Source: Pseudoflavonifractor sp. An44
Lineage (GTDB): Bacteria > Bacillota > Clostridia > Oscillospirales > Oscillospiraceae
Assembly: GCF_002161675.1 (NCBI RefSeq)
Contig: NZ_NFIH01000005.1
Span: 1-64,000 of the forward strand
Length of the DNA: 64,000 bases
Direction: 5' to 3'
Shown here: in pieces, positions 8,657-15,880 of the stretch
How positions within the stretch are numbered: position 1 is the stretch's first letter
How the letters are laid out: each line of letters begins with the position of its first letter
The notes under the pieces: generated by a model
What the model was told of the DNA's origin: nothing
Databases searched by the model: none
What the model saw: only the letters and a program-made list of their open reading frames with translations
Made by a program: the position numbers and the translations under genes

Positions 8657-10468
8657 ATGGGCTCCTGTGTTGCCCTGGTGGGCAACCCCAATGTGGGCAA
8701 GTCCACGGTGTTCAACGCCCTCACCGGGCTACACCAACACACGGGAAACTGGGCGGGGAAGACGGTGGATGTGGCCACCGGGACCTTTACATGGCAGGGC
8801 AGCGAGGTGACGGTGGTGGACCTGCCCGGCACCTACTCCCTACAGACCTCCTCCCCGGAGGAGGACATCGCCTTGGACTACCTGCTCCACTCTCAGGCCA
8901 ACGGGGTGGTGGTGGTGTGCGACGCCACCTGTTTGGAACGCAATCTCATTTTAGCCCTCCAGGTGCTGGAGGTGACAGGAAATGTGGTGGTGTGCGTCAA
9001 CCTCATGGATGAGGCCCAGCGGCTGGGGGTGCAGGTGGACCTCGCAGCCTTGGCCGACGCCCTGGGCGTGACCGTGGTGGGGGTGTCTGCGGGCACTGGG
9101 GCGGGGCTGGATACCCTGCGGGAGGTAATGGCCGGGCTGGCCAAGGGGGAAGTCACCGGGCCTGTCCGCCCCGCTCAGCCCCCCATGGAGCGGGTGCACA
9201 CGGCCCAGGCCTACGCCCGTCAGGCGGTGGACACCACCCCCACCCCCCAGGCTCGCCGTCAAGCGGTGTGGAACAAGCGGATGGTGAGTGGGTTTACCGC
9301 CATCCCTCTGATGCTGGTGCTCCTGGCCGGGGTGATGTGGCTGACGGTGGCGGGGGCCAACCTGCCCTCGTCTCTGCTGTCCCAGGGCTTTGACTGGCTG
9401 GGGCAGCAGTTGGAGGGGTGGATGGGGGACTGGGACCCCGCCCTTCGGGCCTTCCTCCTGGACGGAGTATACGGGGTGACCACCTGGGTGGTGTCGGTGA
9501 TGCTGCCCCCCATGGCCATCTTTTTCCCCCTGTTCACCCTGCTGGAGGACCTGGGCTACCTGCCCCGGGTGGCCTTTGTGCTGGACCACGCCTTTCAAAA
9601 GGCCAGGGCCTGTGGAAAACAGGCTCTGACCATGTGCATGAGCCTGGGGTGTACCGCCTGTGGTGTGACGGGGTGCCGTATCATTGACAGCCCCCGGGAG
9701 CGCCTGGCCGCTATGCTCACCTCGTCCCTGGTGCCCTGCAATGGAAAATTTCCCACCCTGCTGGCCCTCATTACCCTGTTTCTGGTGGGGCAGGGGGGGA
9801 GCCTTGTGGGGGCGGCAGCCCTGCTGGGAGTGCTGCTGCTGGGGGTGGCCGCCACCCTGGGGTGTACCCGACTGCTCACCGCTACCGTGCTGAAAGGTAC
9901 CCCCTCCGCCTTTGCCCTGGAGTTGCCCCCCTTCCGCCGTCCCCGGGTGGGGCAGGTGGTGGTGCGCTCCCTGCTGGACCGCACGGTGTTCGTGCTGGCC
10001 CGGGCGGTGGCGGTGGCGGCCCCCGCCGGTGGCGTCATCTGGCTGCTGGCCAACATCACCCTGGGGGACACCACCATTCTGGCCCATATCACTGGGTTTC
10101 TGAACCCTGTGGGGCAGCTCATGGGCCTGGACGGGGTGATTTTGACCGCTTTCCTCCTGGGCTGGCCCGCCAACGAGATTGTCATGCCGGTGATGCTCAT
10201 GGCCTACCTGGCCCAGGGCAGTCTGGTGGATATGGACCAGCTCACCGGGGTGGGGGCGCTGTTGGAGGCCCAGGGCTGGACCATGACCACGGCGGTGTGC
10301 ACCCTCCTGTTCACCCTCTTCCACTGGCCTTGCTCCACCACCTGCCTCACCATCTGGCGAGAGAGCAAGAGTATCAAGTGGACCCTGGTGGCGGTGGCGG
10401 TCCCCACTCTGCTGGGAGCGGGGCTGTGTGTTCTGGTCAATGCTTTGGGGAGTCTGTTGGGAATCTAG
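8657..10468 (+). CDS. feoB: Ferrous iron transporter FeoB
   Basis: Fe(II) uptake protein of the inner membrane with a cytosolic GTPase domain. G1 GNPNVGKST, the G2 region HTGNWAGKT, G3 DLPGTYSL and G4 NLMDE are intact within residues 1-160. Two Gate domains follow; the first contains SLGCTACGVTGC and VPCNGKFP, with Cys residues typical of the iron path, and the second contains LLGWPANEIVMPV. At 603 aa it is a compact version; many homologues are 650-770. Its tight coupling to feoA supports the call. Confidence 0.95.
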   Translation: MGSCVALVGNPNVGKSTVFNALTGLHQHTGNWAGKTVDVATGTFTWQGSEVTVVDLPGTYSLQTSSPEEDIALDYLLHSQANGVVVVCDATCLERNLILALQVLEVTGNVVVCVNLMDEAQRLGVQVDLAALADALGVTVVGVSAGTGAGLDTLREVMAGLAKGEVTGPVRPAQPPMERVHTAQAYARQAVDTTPTPQARRQAVWNKRMVSGFTAIPLMLVLLAGVMWLTVAGANLPSSLLSQGFDWLGQQLEGWMGDWDPALRAFLLDGVYGVTTWVVSVMLPPMAIFFPLFTLLEDLGYLPRVAFVLDHAFQKARACGKQALTMCMSLGCTACGVTGCRIIDSPRERLAAMLTSSLVPCNGKFPTLLALITLFLVGQGGSLVGAAALLGVLLLGVAATLGCTRLLTATVLKGTPSAFALELPPFRRPRVGQVVVRSLLDRTVFVLARAVAVAAPAGGVIWLLANITLGDTTILAHITGFLNPVGQLMGLDGVILTAFLLGWPANEIVMPVMLMAYLAQGSLVDMDQLTGVGALLEAQGWTMTTAVCTLLFTLFHWPCSTTCLTIWRESKSIKWTLVAVAVPTLLGAGLCVLVNALGSLLGI

Positions 10469-10476
10469 AAGAAAGG

Positions 10477-10518
10477 GGCTGTTGCAGACATGCGGTTTGC
10501 AACAGCCTGTTTCTGTTT
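10477..10518 (+). terminator. Intrinsic terminator after feoB
   Basis: Stem GGCTGTTGCA (10477-10486) with TGCAACAGCC (10498-10507) and a following T-rich tail (TGTTTCTGTTTT). Confidence 0.8.
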
Positions 10519-10531
10519 TGCAGCGGCTTCT

Positions 10532-10999
10532 TCATAGCCTCCCAATGTAAGGAGATACGGAACGGGGTGGGTCCAGATTGAGCACCCGCTTGCCCATTTG
10601 CTTGGCCAGTGCTGCATATCTGGCTGCATGACCACAGGGATGGGTCACATATGTCACCACATAATCCGACTGTTTTAACATCCAGCGATTTCTCCAGTCC
10701 ATGGCGAATTGCTTGGGAATGGTGTCAATACCGTCTGGAAGAATCAAATGGGAGTCATCTATGGCGTTCTCTCTCGTCTCTTGCCCATGGATGGGGAGAT
10801 GCGCCAGAACAACCCCATAGGTGACGCTTGGATATTCCAGGCAAAGCTCACGGAGGACAGAACAAGCCATGCGCTCAAAACCGCCTTGGTTGCCTACATA
10901 GAATGTACGAACGCCGTGCTCTTCGATGAAATCCATGAGAACTCGGCGCAGTTGCGGCCTTAAATCAGGGGGACATTGACGATGCCCAAAAATGTACAC
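10532..10999 (-). CDS. SLOG-like (DUF1273/DUF2493-type) small protein of unknown function
   Basis: A 155-aa protein with a Rossmann-like layout: an N-terminal strand (VYIFGHRQC), VRTFYVGNQGGFERMACSVL with a Gly-rich turn and acidic residue, and later a parallel-strand segment (SDYVVTYVTHPCGHAARYA). This pattern resembles SLOG nucleotide-binding families found in nucleotide-signalling and conflict systems, but the assignment is by eye. The start is a GTG at 10999 with GGAGGG 14 bases upstream, a rather long spacing. It is divergent from an XRE regulator across a spacer holding three operator-like boxes, so control by that regulator is likely. Confidence 0.5.
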   Translation of the reverse strand: MYIFGHRQCPPDLRPQLRRVLMDFIEEHGVRTFYVGNQGGFERMACSVLRELCLEYPSVTYGVVLAHLPIHGQETRENAIDDSHLILPDGIDTIPKQFAMDWRNRWMLKQSDYVVTYVTHPCGHAARYAALAKQMGKRVLNLDPPRSVSPYIGRL

Positions 11000-11027
11000 G
11001 TTGACATATTGCTCCCTCCAAAGAAGT

Positions 11028-11141
11028 TACCTTTATTCGGGTATATGACAATTGTAAAACAAAATTATTCCACAAGTCAACCCGTATTCGGGTAGGTTCT
11101 CCCTTGTTTGTTGCTATCATCACATCAACCCGTAAATGGGT
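11028..11141. promoter_or_regulatory. Three operator-like boxes and a promoter between the SLOG-like gene and the XRE regulator
   Basis: Three related inverted repeats share the plan ACCC-N6-GGGT: 11028-11043 (TACCTTTATTCGGGTA, one arm imperfect), 11080-11093 (ACCCGTATTCGGGT) and 11128-11141 (ACCCGTAAATGGGT). On the minus strand TTGACT (11074-11079) and TACAAT (11050-11055), 18 bp apart, form a promoter for the SLOG-like gene; the middle box abuts its -35 element. The third box lies just upstream of the regulator's ribosome-binding site. This layout fits autorepression plus repression of the divergent gene (inference). Confidence 0.6.
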
Positions 11142-11164
11142 AATGATTGCAGAGGGAGAAGCCT

Positions 11165-11416
11165 ATGGAATATTACGAGCTATATATTCAGCGCATCCGG
11201 GAGCTTTGCAGACAGCGGGGGATTTCCATCAATAAACTGGCCTCCATGAGCAATGTCAAGCAGTCCACCTTGGACAACATTGTGCGAGGGGTGACCAAAA
11301 ATCCACGGGTGAAGACGCTGCACAAATTGGCGTTGGCCTTCAACATGACGGTGGCAGAGTTTTTAGATTTTGAGTCGCTCAATGAATATTCCTTTGAGGA
11401 TGACGAAGAAGAGTGA
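11165..11416 (+). CDS. XRE-family helix-turn-helix transcriptional regulator
   Basis: An 83-aa Cro/CI-type DNA-binding protein. Residues about 8-66 form the five-helix domain, with the helix-turn-helix around ISINKLASMSNVKQSTLDNI and the following VKTLHKLALAFNMTVAEFL typical of single-domain regulators. The C-terminus is acidic (EDDEEE). GAGGGAG lies before the ATG at 11165. A terminator hairpin follows. Probable target: its own gene and the divergent SLOG-like gene through the ACCC/GGGT boxes. Confidence 0.8.
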   Translation: MEYYELYIQRIRELCRQRGISINKLASMSNVKQSTLDNIVRGVTKNPRVKTLHKLALAFNMTVAEFLDFESLNEYSFEDDEEE

Positions 11417-11479
11417 TTTACCTGGGGGAAACCCGTTGCAAATGATAGTGGCTGAGTCCAAACAGAAAGCTGGGACATG

Positions 11480-11524
11480 AAAAAATGAGTGAGAATCGCC
11501 TTTTGGCGGCTCTCACTCATTTTG
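11480..11524. terminator. Bidirectional terminator between the XRE gene and metK
   Basis: A long stem (AAAATGAGTGAGA with TCTCACTCATTTT, plus CGCC/GGCG) is flanked by A-rich and T-rich ends, so it can serve the XRE gene on plus and metK on minus. Confidence 0.8.
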
Positions 11525-11540
11525 GTTGATGGGATAGGGA

Positions 11541-12728
11541 TTAGCCCTTGCAGGCGTCCAGCAGAGCCTGGGTCATGTCGGTCTTCTCCCAGGGCAGATC
11601 CAGCTCGGAACGGCCAAAGTGGCCGTAAGCAGCGGTCTGGCGGTAGATGGGACGGCGCAGGTCCAGACGGTTGATGATGGCGGTGGGCCGCAGGTCAAAC
11701 ACGTGATTCACGGCCTGCTCCAGCACCTCGTCGGACACCTTGCCGGTGCCGAAGGTGTCCACCAGCACGGACACGGGCCGGGCTACGCCGATGGCGTAGG
11801 CCAACTGCACCTGGCAGCGGTCGGCCAGCCCAGCGGCCACCACGTTCTTGGCCACCCAGCGGGCGGCGTAGGCGGCAGAACGGTCCACCTTGGTGGGGTC
11901 CTTGCCGGAGAAGGCGCCGCCGCCGTGGGGGGCGGAGCCGCCGTAGGTGTCCACGATGATCTTGCGTCCGGTGAGGCCGGAGTCGCCCTGAGGACCGCCC
12001 ACCACGAAGCGGCCGGTGGGGTTGACGTAGATCTTGGTGTGCTCGTCCATGAGGTTTGTGGGGATGGTGGGACGGATGACGTACTCCACCATGTCGGCGC
12101 GAATCTGCTCCAGAGAGGCCTCGGGGCTGTGCTGGGTGGAGATGACCACAGCGTCCACCCGAACGGGGTTCTGGTTCTCGTCGTACTCCACGGTGACCTG
12201 GGACTTGCCGTCGGGACGCAGGTAGTCCAGAGTGCCGTCCTTGCGCACGGCGGTGAGCCGCTGAGCCAGCTTGTGGGACAGAGAGATGGCCAGGGGCATG
12301 AGCTCCTCAGTCTCCCGGCAGGCATAGCCGAACATCATACCCTGGTCGCCGGCGCCGCCGTCCAACTCGTCGGTCATCTCGCCCTCCCGGGCCTCCAGGG
12401 CCTTGTCCACGCCCATGGCGATGTCGGGGGACTGCTCGTCGATGTTGAGCACCACGCCGCAGGTGTCGCAGTCAAAGCCGTACTTGGCCCGGTCATAGCC
12501 GATGTCCCGGATGACCTCCCGGGCCACCTTGGCGATGTCCACATAGCAGGAGGTGGTGATCTCACCCATGATGTGCACCAGACCGGTGGACACGGTGGTC
12601 TCACAGGCCACACGGGCCACAGGGTCCTGAGCCAGAATGGCGTCCAGAACGGCGTCGGAAATCTGGTCACAGATCTTGTCGGGGTGTCCCTCGGTGACAG
12701 ACTCCGAGGTAAAGAAACGTCTTGCCAT
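11541..12728 (-). CDS. metK: S-adenosylmethionine synthetase
   Basis: Makes S-adenosylmethionine from methionine and ATP in the cytosol. The 395-aa protein has the normal length. It begins with [21 protein letters not shown] (quoted in part: [16 protein letters not shown]) for ATP and metal binding. [12 protein letters not shown], the glycine-rich [18 protein letters not shown] loop and the C-terminal DLRP segment follow. An S-box riboswitch and terminator precede it on the same strand, so high SAM should stop transcription. Confidence 0.97.
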   Translation of the reverse strand: MARRFFTSESVTEGHPDKICDQISDAVLDAILAQDPVARVACETTVSTGLVHIMGEITTSCYVDIAKVAREVIRDIGYDRAKYGFDCDTCGVVLNIDEQSPDIAMGVDKALEAREGEMTDELDGGAGDQGMMFGYACRETEELMPLAISLSHKLAQRLTAVRKDGTLDYLRPDGKSQVTVEYDENQNPVRVDAVVISTQHSPEASLEQIRADMVEYVIRPTIPTNLMDEHTKIYVNPTGRFVVGGPQGDSGLTGRKIIVDTYGGSAPHGGGAFSGKDPTKVDRSAAYAARWVAKNVVAAGLADRCQVQLAYAIGVARPVSVLVDTFGTGKVSDEVLEQAVNHVFDLRPTAIINRLDLRRPIYRQTAAYGHFGRSELDLPWEKTDMTQALLDACKG

Positions 12729-12763
12729 AAGTAATCTTCCTTTCTTTGTACGGTAAAAGCGTC

Positions 12764-12919
12764 AAACAAAAAATCCGCCGGACAGTCCGGCGGATGGAGA
12801 CAGCGTGTCCTCATCTTGCGCGCGAGTGTAACACTCGTCTCCGCCGGATTTGGCACCTTGCTCAGGTAAGCAGGTTGCCGTGGCTTCATTGGGCCGATCC
12901 CTCCGCCACTCTCGATAAG
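12764..12919 (-). ncRNA. SAM-I (S-box) riboswitch with intrinsic terminator, metK leader
   Basis: Read on the minus strand, the aptamer begins CTTATCGAGAG (12919-12909) and continues GGCGGAGGGATCGGCCC, AATGAAGCC, GGCAACC and GGTGCCAAATCC, the conserved S-box core. CTTATC closes P1 with GATGAG (12815-12810). The expression platform is a 23-nt stem-loop at 12773-12795 (ATCCGCCGGAC/GTCCGGCGGAT) followed by a T-run. The aptamer segment AAATCCGGCGGAG can pair with the terminator's 5' arm and is a candidate anti-terminator. Direct placement before metK confirms the role. Confidence 0.93.
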
Positions 12920-12989
12920 GCAATGTTCAATTGCGGGTAACATTATATCTTTACACCACTGACTTTGTCAATGGCAGAAACATGGAAAA

Positions 12990-13346
12990 TCACTTCTTGG
13001 GCCGGGGTCGAAACAGGAAAGATGCCACAAGACCCAGGGTGATGGCCAGGGCGATACCCCCAGCGGTGGCGGTGAGTCCTCCGGTGAGCACCCCCAGCCA
13101 GCCCTCCTCCTCCACGGCCTTGCGCACCCCCTGGGCCAGGGTGTGGCCGAATCCGGTGAGGGGGACGGTGGCCCCAGCTCCTGCCCAGTCCACCAGAGGC
13201 TGGTACAGCCCCAGTCCGCTGAGGATGACCCCCGCCACCACGTAAAACACTAGAATCCGGGCGGGGGTGAGGCTGGTGCGGTCCAAGAGCACCTGACCGA
13301 TGACGCAGAGAATGCCGCCCAGCAAAAAGGCGTTGAAGTATTCCAT
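12990..13346 (-). CDS. spoVAE: Stage V sporulation protein AE (SpoVAE/AEb)
   Basis: Small integral membrane protein (118 aa) of the SpoVA channel that moves dipicolinic acid into the forespore and out at germination. It starts MEYFNAFLLGGILCVIGQ and has about four hydrophobic helices with ARILVFYVVAGVILSGLG and GGIALAITLGLVASFLF, and a basic end. Its ATG overlaps the spoVAD stop (TGATG) with AAGGAGG upstream, so the genes are translationally coupled. No terminator is evident before the metK leader. Confidence 0.9.
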   Translation of the reverse strand: MEYFNAFLLGGILCVIGQVLLDRTSLTPARILVFYVVAGVILSGLGLYQPLVDWAGAGATVPLTGFGHTLAQGVRKAVEEEGWLGVLTGGLTATAGGIALAITLGLVASFLFRPRPKK

Positions 13347-14356
13347 CAGCTTGCACCTCCTTCCAGCACAATGGCGTGGCAGATGCCGGGGATAGACTCC
13401 CCCTGCATGGTGGACACGGGGGAGAGCAGCGCCCCGGTGGGGCAGAAGAGGACCCGCTTCCATCGCCCGGACTGGAGGCCGGGCAGGACCATGGTGGTGA
13501 GCACGGCGGCGCTGCACCCGCACCCGGAGCCGCCGCAGTGGACGTCCTGGGCCTCCCGCTCAAAGAGGAGCAGGCCGCAGTCGTTGTAGTTGGACAGGGG
13601 ACACCCGTCCCGGGAGAAGAAGTCGGAGACGATCTCCCACCCCAGCTGTCCCAGGTCCCCGGTGAGGATGAGGTCGTAATCGGCGGGACTGCGCCCGGTG
13701 TCCCGGAAATGGGCCCGCAGGGTGTCGTAGGCCGCCGGAGCCATGGCCGCCCCCATGTTGGCGGGGTCTTTGACCCCCTTGTCCATCACCTTGCCGATGG
13801 TGACGGCGGACACCACCGGGCCCTTCTCCCCTTGGGAGGAGAGCACCACCGCCCCGGCGGCGGTGGCGGTCCACTGGGCGGTGGGGGGCCGCTGGCAGCC
13901 GTACTCCAGAGGGGTGCGGTACTGCCGCTCGGCGGAACAGAAGTGGGAGGAGGTCATGGCGGCGGCGTGGTGGCCCCAACCCCCGGAGAGGAGCAGGGAG
14001 GCCAGCGCCAGGCTCTCCCCCATGGTGGAGCAGGCCCCATAGAGGCCCAGATAGGGCACCCCCGCCCACCGGGCGGCAAAGGCGGAGCTGATGCACTGGT
14101 TGAGAAGGTCTCCCGCCAGAAGAAAGTCCAGCTGCTGGGCCTCCAGCTTGGCCCGTTTCAGCGCAGACTCCAGGGCCAGCTGCTGCATGGTGGTCTCCGC
14201 CATCTCCCAGCTGGACTGCTGGAAGGTGTCGTCTTCACAGGTGTGGTCAAAAAAGCGGCCCAGGGGGCCCTCTTTCTCCTTGCGGCCTCCGGCGCTGCCG
14301 TAGCCCACGATGACGGGGGGGCGGGAGAGTTGATAGGTTTGGGACGAGCGGGGCAT
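13346..14356 (-). CDS. spoVAD: Stage V sporulation protein AD (SpoVAD)
   Basis: Thiolase-fold protein (336 aa) that binds dipicolinic acid for uptake into the forespore. Typical segments are PPVIVGYGSAGG near the N-terminus, LGLYGACSTMGESLALAS (site of the thiolase-like Cys), AVTIGKVMDKGVKDPANMGAAM (quoted in part: GKVMDKGVKDPANMG), LILTGDLGQLG and CGGSGCGCSAAVL. The ATG at 14356 follows GAAGGAG; a TTG six codons earlier sits on that site. It is followed by spoVAE but not preceded by spoVAC, which normally heads this operon. A sigma-G-like promoter lies upstream. Confidence 0.93.
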   Translation of the reverse strand: MPRSSQTYQLSRPPVIVGYGSAGGRKEKEGPLGRFFDHTCEDDTFQQSSWEMAETTMQQLALESALKRAKLEAQQLDFLLAGDLLNQCISSAFAARWAGVPYLGLYGACSTMGESLALASLLLSGGWGHHAAAMTSSHFCSAERQYRTPLEYGCQRPPTAQWTATAAGAVVLSSQGEKGPVVSAVTIGKVMDKGVKDPANMGAAMAPAAYDTLRAHFRDTGRSPADYDLILTGDLGQLGWEIVSDFFSRDGCPLSNYNDCGLLLFEREAQDVHCGGSGCGCSAAVLTTMVLPGLQSGRWKRVLFCPTGALLSPVSTMQGESIPGICHAIVLEGGAS

Positions 14357-14390
14357 AGGCAAAGACTCCTTCAAGAAAATGTCTTGCCTC

Positions 14391-14419
14391 TAGTATGCGC
14401 ACCGACAAGGAATTTATCA
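14391..14419 (-). promoter_or_regulatory. Candidate sigma-G promoter of spoVAD-spoVAE
   Basis: On the minus strand, TGATAA (14419-14414) and CATACTA (14397-14391) are 16 bp apart. CATACTA is the usual sigma-G -10 sequence; the -35 match is moderate. It lies 35 bp before the spoVAD start, fitting forespore expression. Confidence 0.55.
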
Positions 14420-14514
14420 CAAAAGCCAGGGAGTGCTAGAAAAATTCACAAAGGGGTGGTATAATGCACTCTGTTGGAAAATTTTTTGAGAAATGTTATG
14501 GGAGGAATCCTGTT

Positions 14515-15132
14515 ATGTCGGAACAGACCAGATACATCGGCTATATCTGTCCCGTGTGCGGCAAGGCTGTGGTGGTGGAGCGCACCGCCTTTGCCCTGGC
14601 CGCCGGGGACCAGACCATCCCCTGTCCCTGCGGCAAGTCTCAGCTGGAATTTCACCAGCAGGGGGAGCACTGTCAGGTGACGGTGCCCTGTCTCTTCTGC
14701 GCCAAGGACCACCACACTGTGTGTTCCACCCGGGCCATGATGGAGGAGAAGCTGCTGGTGCTCTCCTGCTCCGCCTCGGGGCTGGGCTGCTGCTTCATCG
14801 GAGAAGAGGAGGCGGTGTTCGGCGAGATGGAGAAGCTGGAGCGGGCTGTGGACAAGCTGCGCATGGATGACCAGGAGGAGACCCGGGGCACCTTCCTGGA
14901 CGAGATCGTCATGGGCGAGGTGCTGGCGGAACTCAAGGACATTGCAGGCCGCAAGGGCATCTCTTGCGGCTGTGGCTGCGACCAGTACGGTATCAAGGTG
15001 GGGTACTCCTCGGTGGATGTGGTGTGCGCTGGATGCGGTGCCACCCTGCGGCTGCCTGCCGCCACCCTGGACGACGTGGACGAAATTTGCGCCCGCTACA
15101 CCCTCACCATTCCTGGAAAGAAGGAAGAGTAA
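14515..15132 (+). CDS. Cys-rich zinc-ribbon-like protein of unknown function
   Basis: A 205-aa soluble protein not recognised as a named family. It has several paired-Cys motifs: CPVCG at about residue 12, PCPCG, a CLFC with nearby His, GLGCC, CGCGC and CAGCG. These suggest two or three zinc-ribbon modules separated by a charged helical segment (EMEKLERAVDKLRMDDQEE). GGGAGG lies eight bases before the ATG. An extended -10 promoter (TGGTATAAT, 14457-14465) lies upstream. Its stop directly abuts the thioesterase ATG, so they form an operon. Metal binding is inference. Confidence 0.6.
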   Translation: MSEQTRYIGYICPVCGKAVVVERTAFALAAGDQTIPCPCGKSQLEFHQQGEHCQVTVPCLFCAKDHHTVCSTRAMMEEKLLVLSCSASGLGCCFIGEEEAVFGEMEKLERAVDKLRMDDQEETRGTFLDEIVMGEVLAELKDIAGRKGISCGCGCDQYGIKVGYSSVDVVCAGCGATLRLPAATLDDVDEICARYTLTIPGKKEE

Positions 15133-15879
15133 ATGAGTCATCAAATCACTGAAGTCACCTTCCGGGTGGGCTCCTTGGATGTGGACATGTTCAACCAGTG
15201 CCGACCCTCGGCGCTGCTGGGCTATTTGCAGGAGGCCGCCACCCAGGCGGCCATCCAGCTGGGGGCCTCGGGGCCGGAGATTTTTGAGCGGTATCACTGC
15301 CTATGGATGGTGTCCCGCAACTGGGTGGAGCTGTACGCCCCTCTGCGGTGGAACGATGCGTTCACCATTCAGACCTGGCACCGGGGCGGCACCGGGGTGG
15401 CCACCTACCGGGACTTTGACATCTTCCGGGACGGGAAGCTCATCGGCCAGGGTGTGGCCCAGTGGGTGATGGTGGACGCCGATACCCACAAGCTGTTCCG
15501 GCTGCGGGATGTCACCGAGTTCCAGGGCACCGACGGCGGGGAACGGAACAAGTCCATCAAGCTCCACCGGGTACCCATGCCAAAGGAATTTGGTGCGGCA
15601 GGGAAGCGGTATCTCGGGTATTCGGATACCGACATCAACGGCCATATCAACAACAGCCACTATGCCGACTATGCCTGTGATGCCCTCCATATGGAGCGTA
15701 ATGGCAAGGGAAAGTACATCCGGGACATCCAAATCTCCTACATTAGTGAGTGCCGGGCGGGGGAAGAGCTGTCCATGGCCACCGCCGTGGAGGGAGAGCA
15801 CCTCTTTGCCCGTGGCATCGGCCCAGAGGGTGAGGTCCGGTTTGAATACGCCATGACCTTGGCGGACGAGGAACAATAA
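15133..15879 (+). CDS. Acyl-ACP thioesterase
   Basis: Double-hotdog thioesterase (248 aa) expected to release fatty acids from acyl carrier protein in the cytosol. The N-terminal hotdog has GYLQEAATQAA and LWMVSRNWVELYAPLRWND. The C-terminal hotdog has the NGHINNSHYADYACDAL motif that carries the Asn/His part of the catalytic network in this family. Length matches bacterial members. Its ATG follows the preceding stop with no gap, and the P-type ATPase gene begins two bases after its stop. Confidence 0.85.
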   Translation: MSHQITEVTFRVGSLDVDMFNQCRPSALLGYLQEAATQAAIQLGASGPEIFERYHCLWMVSRNWVELYAPLRWNDAFTIQTWHRGGTGVATYRDFDIFRDGKLIGQGVAQWVMVDADTHKLFRLRDVTEFQGTDGGERNKSIKLHRVPMPKEFGAAGKRYLGYSDTDINGHINNSHYADYACDALHMERNGKGKYIRDIQISYISECRAGEELSMATAVEGEHLFARGIGPEGEVRFEYAMTLADEEQ

Positions 15880-15880
15880 G

